Made by a program: the position numbers and the translations under genes
Notes under the pieces: generated by a model
Databases searched by the model: none
What the model was told of the DNA's origin: nothing
The model's input: the letters and a program-made list of their open reading frames with translations, nothing else
Origin: JAWVZU01 sp033722075
GTDB taxonomy: Bacteria > Pseudomonadota > Gammaproteobacteria > Xanthomonadales > SZUA-38
Assembly (NCBI GenBank): GCA_033722075.1
Contig: JAWVZU010000052.1
Coordinates: 1-16,563, forward strand
Direction: 5' to 3'
DNA length: 16,563 nucleotides
Shown here: in pieces, positions 15,267 to 16,563 of the stretch
Layout of the letters: each line of letters opens with the position of its first letter
Position numbering within the stretch: position 1 is the stretch's first letter

Positions 15267-15384
15267 GGTGATTTCTCCACTTGGTTTGAATTACAGAAAA
15301 GAGTCTAGCTAAACGCGGAAACGATACGGTGACCTACGTCAACTTGGAATGATGAATTCGCCAGCTCATGTGCCTCATGGCCCA

Positions 15385-15412
15385 TTGCGCGAAGGCTCCT
15401 TTCGGCTATCGT
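15385..15412 (+). promoter_or_regulatory. Weak candidate promoter of the DUF885 gene
   Basis: TTGCGC (15385-15390), a 16-nt spacer and TATCGT (15407-15412) lie about 27 bp before the ATG at 15439. The match is moderate and the assignment is by position only. Confidence 0.3.
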
Positions 15413-15438
15413 GCGCGCCTCTGCCTTACTGAATTGTC

Positions 15439-16563
15439 ATGATCAAGAAGTTTTTCAAGTGGTCCCTGATGGTTGTCCTCGCGGTCGTGCTGCTTGTCGG
15501 TGCCTTCGGCGCCCATGAGTGGTACGCGGACAAGCCCTTCTACGCCAACAATTTCTACAACCGGGCCTTTCTGAAGTACGTCCTGAAGAGTCCCGAGCAG
15601 CTCACCTCCATGGGCATCCTCGAATCCATCGGGCTGCATGGACACAATGCGGAATGGGATGATGAATCCCTGGCCGCCCGGGACGAGCAGTTCGAGTATC
15701 TCCAGGACGTCATGGCCAGCATGGCGCTGTACTCCGACGAGGAGCTGACCGAGAACGAGCTGATCTCCAAGCGCATCGTGATGGAACTGCTGGGGAACCC
15801 GGAGCAGCAACGCAAGTTCCGCTTCCACAGCTATCCGGTCAATCAGATCTCCGGGGCGCAGATTTCCATTCCCCGCTTCCTCGACACGTTTCACCGGGTC
15901 AATACGGTGGAGGACGCCGAGCACTACATCGCCCGGCTGTCCAAGATCGACACGAAGCTCGACCAGATCATGGAGGGACTCCTGGTGCGCGAAGAGATGG
16001 GCATCATCCCGCCGACCTTCGTGATCGACAAGTCGGTCGAGATCATGCAGGACTTCGTCGACCAGCCGCCGCAGGAAAACGTCCTCTACGAGTCGTTCCG
16101 CGAGAAGCTGGAGAAGGCCGACGAGGTGCCGGCCGAGGCCCGATCCGATCTGCTGGCCCGCGCGGAGCAGGAGATCGTCGCGACCGTCTACCCCGCCTAT
16201 CAGGGCTACATCGACTACTTCACGGGGCTGCGCGCCAAGTCCACGACCGATGCCGGGGTGTGGAAGTTTCCGGACGGCGCCGAGTTCTACAACTATATGC
16301 TGAAGGTGAGGACGACCACCGACATGACCGCGGACGAGATTCATCGCATCGGTCTCGAGGAGGTCAACCGGATTCAGAGCGAAATGATGGCGATTCTGGA
16401 CGAACAGGGCTACGACACGACTCAGGATTTCACGACCCTGATCGGGCAACTGGCGGACGAGGAGCGTTTCTACTACCCCGATACGGACGAGGGACGCGAG
16501 CAGATCCTGGCCGACTATCGGACAATCATCGAGGAGATCGACTCGGGACTGGACGAGGCATTC
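15439..16563 (+). CDS. DUF885 family membrane-anchored protein (5' part; gene continues beyond window)
   Basis: An open frame of 375 codons runs from the ATG at 15439 to the last base with no stop. The start MIKKFFKW is followed by about 17 hydrophobic residues, an uncleaved signal anchor or signal peptide, and then a long soluble, acidic, helix-rich region. Patterns such as MLKVRTTTDMTADEIHRIGLEEVNRI (about 286-311) are typical of DUF885 proteins, in which HxIGLxEVxRI is conserved. The family is metallopeptidase-like, usually 580-620 residues, with a C-terminal HExxPGH motif, which would lie outside this window. Export suggests a periplasmic peptidase or hydrolase. No strong ribosome binding site precedes the start. 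It is divergent from the peroxiredoxin gene. Confidence 0.85.
   Translation, partial: MIKKFFKWSLMVVLAVVLLVGAFGAHEWYADKPFYANNFYNRAFLKYVLKSPEQLTSMGILESIGLHGHNAEWDDESLAARDEQFEYLQDVMASMALYSDEELTENELISKRIVMELLGNPEQQRKFRFHSYPVNQISGAQISIPRFLDTFHRVNTVEDAEHYIARLSKIDTKLDQIMEGLLVREEMGIIPPTFVIDKSVEIMQDFVDQPPQENVLYESFREKLEKADEVPAEARSDLLARAEQEIVATVYPAYQGYIDYFTGLRAKSTTDAGVWKFPDGAEFYNYMLKVRTTTDMTADEIHRIGLEEVNRIQSEMMAILDEQGYDTTQDFTTLIGQLADEERFYYPDTDEGREQILADYRTIIEEIDSGLDEAF

Overview
The window is a GC-rich, gene-dense chromosomal stretch, about 16.5 kb long. The gene families (EfpL/YeiP, SelO, SlyX, DUF3617, a CarD-type regulator, a glutaredoxin-less Prx5, DUF885) and high-GC codon use point to a gammaproteobacterium, probably near Xanthomonadales or Wenzhouxiangella. 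That placement is inference from gene content; no rRNA or other marker gene is present. I see no phage, insertion sequence, CRISPR array or tRNA.

Layout. At 1-384 (minus) lies the N-terminal membrane part of a probable sensor kinase, cut by the window edge. It is divergent from a DUF2306-like membrane protein (530-1288), and a perfect inverted repeat lies between them. A membrane-anchored diheme cytochrome c follows (1340-2194), converging on a secreted M1-like metallopeptidase (2202-3440, minus). Next come a cytoplasmic gamma-glutamyltransferase-like Ntn hydrolase (3515-5032) and, 2 nt downstream, a short Crp/Fnr-type regulator (5035-5625). A small hypothetical protein (5724-6140) ends at a bidirectional terminator. 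On the other side of it a CarD-family regulator reads on the minus strand (6254-6730); it has no ATG, GTG or TTG start and apparently uses ATC. Further minus-strand genes are slyX (6821-7048), overlapping by ATGA a PAS / degenerate GGDEF / EAL phosphodiesterase (7045-8697), then selO (8843-10291), efpL/yeiP (10352-10912), a small lipoprotein (10945-11283) and a DUF3617 protein (11437-11853).

On the plus strand 11960-14634 encodes a secreted protein with two sets of seven FG-GAP blades, about 890 residues in all. It is broken by an apparent one-base deletion near 12295. It ends at a second bidirectional terminator, facing a Prx5-type peroxiredoxin (14697-15266, minus). The last gene is a DUF885 protein (15439 to the window end).

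Functional reading. The content is mostly housekeeping and envelope or stress functions: redox stress (peroxiredoxin, SelO), translation of polyproline-type motifs (EfpL), cyclic-di-GMP degradation (EAL), peptide or glutathione turnover (GGT-like, M1-like, DUF885) and electron transfer (cytochrome c). I found no clear new defence or mobile system. The points most worth a second look are the ATC start of the CarD gene, the 7+7 propeller gene with its frameshift and C-terminal SGFE tail, the CX3CH haem motif with a hairpin over its ribosome binding site, and the cytosolic GGT coupled to a Crp/Fnr regulator.
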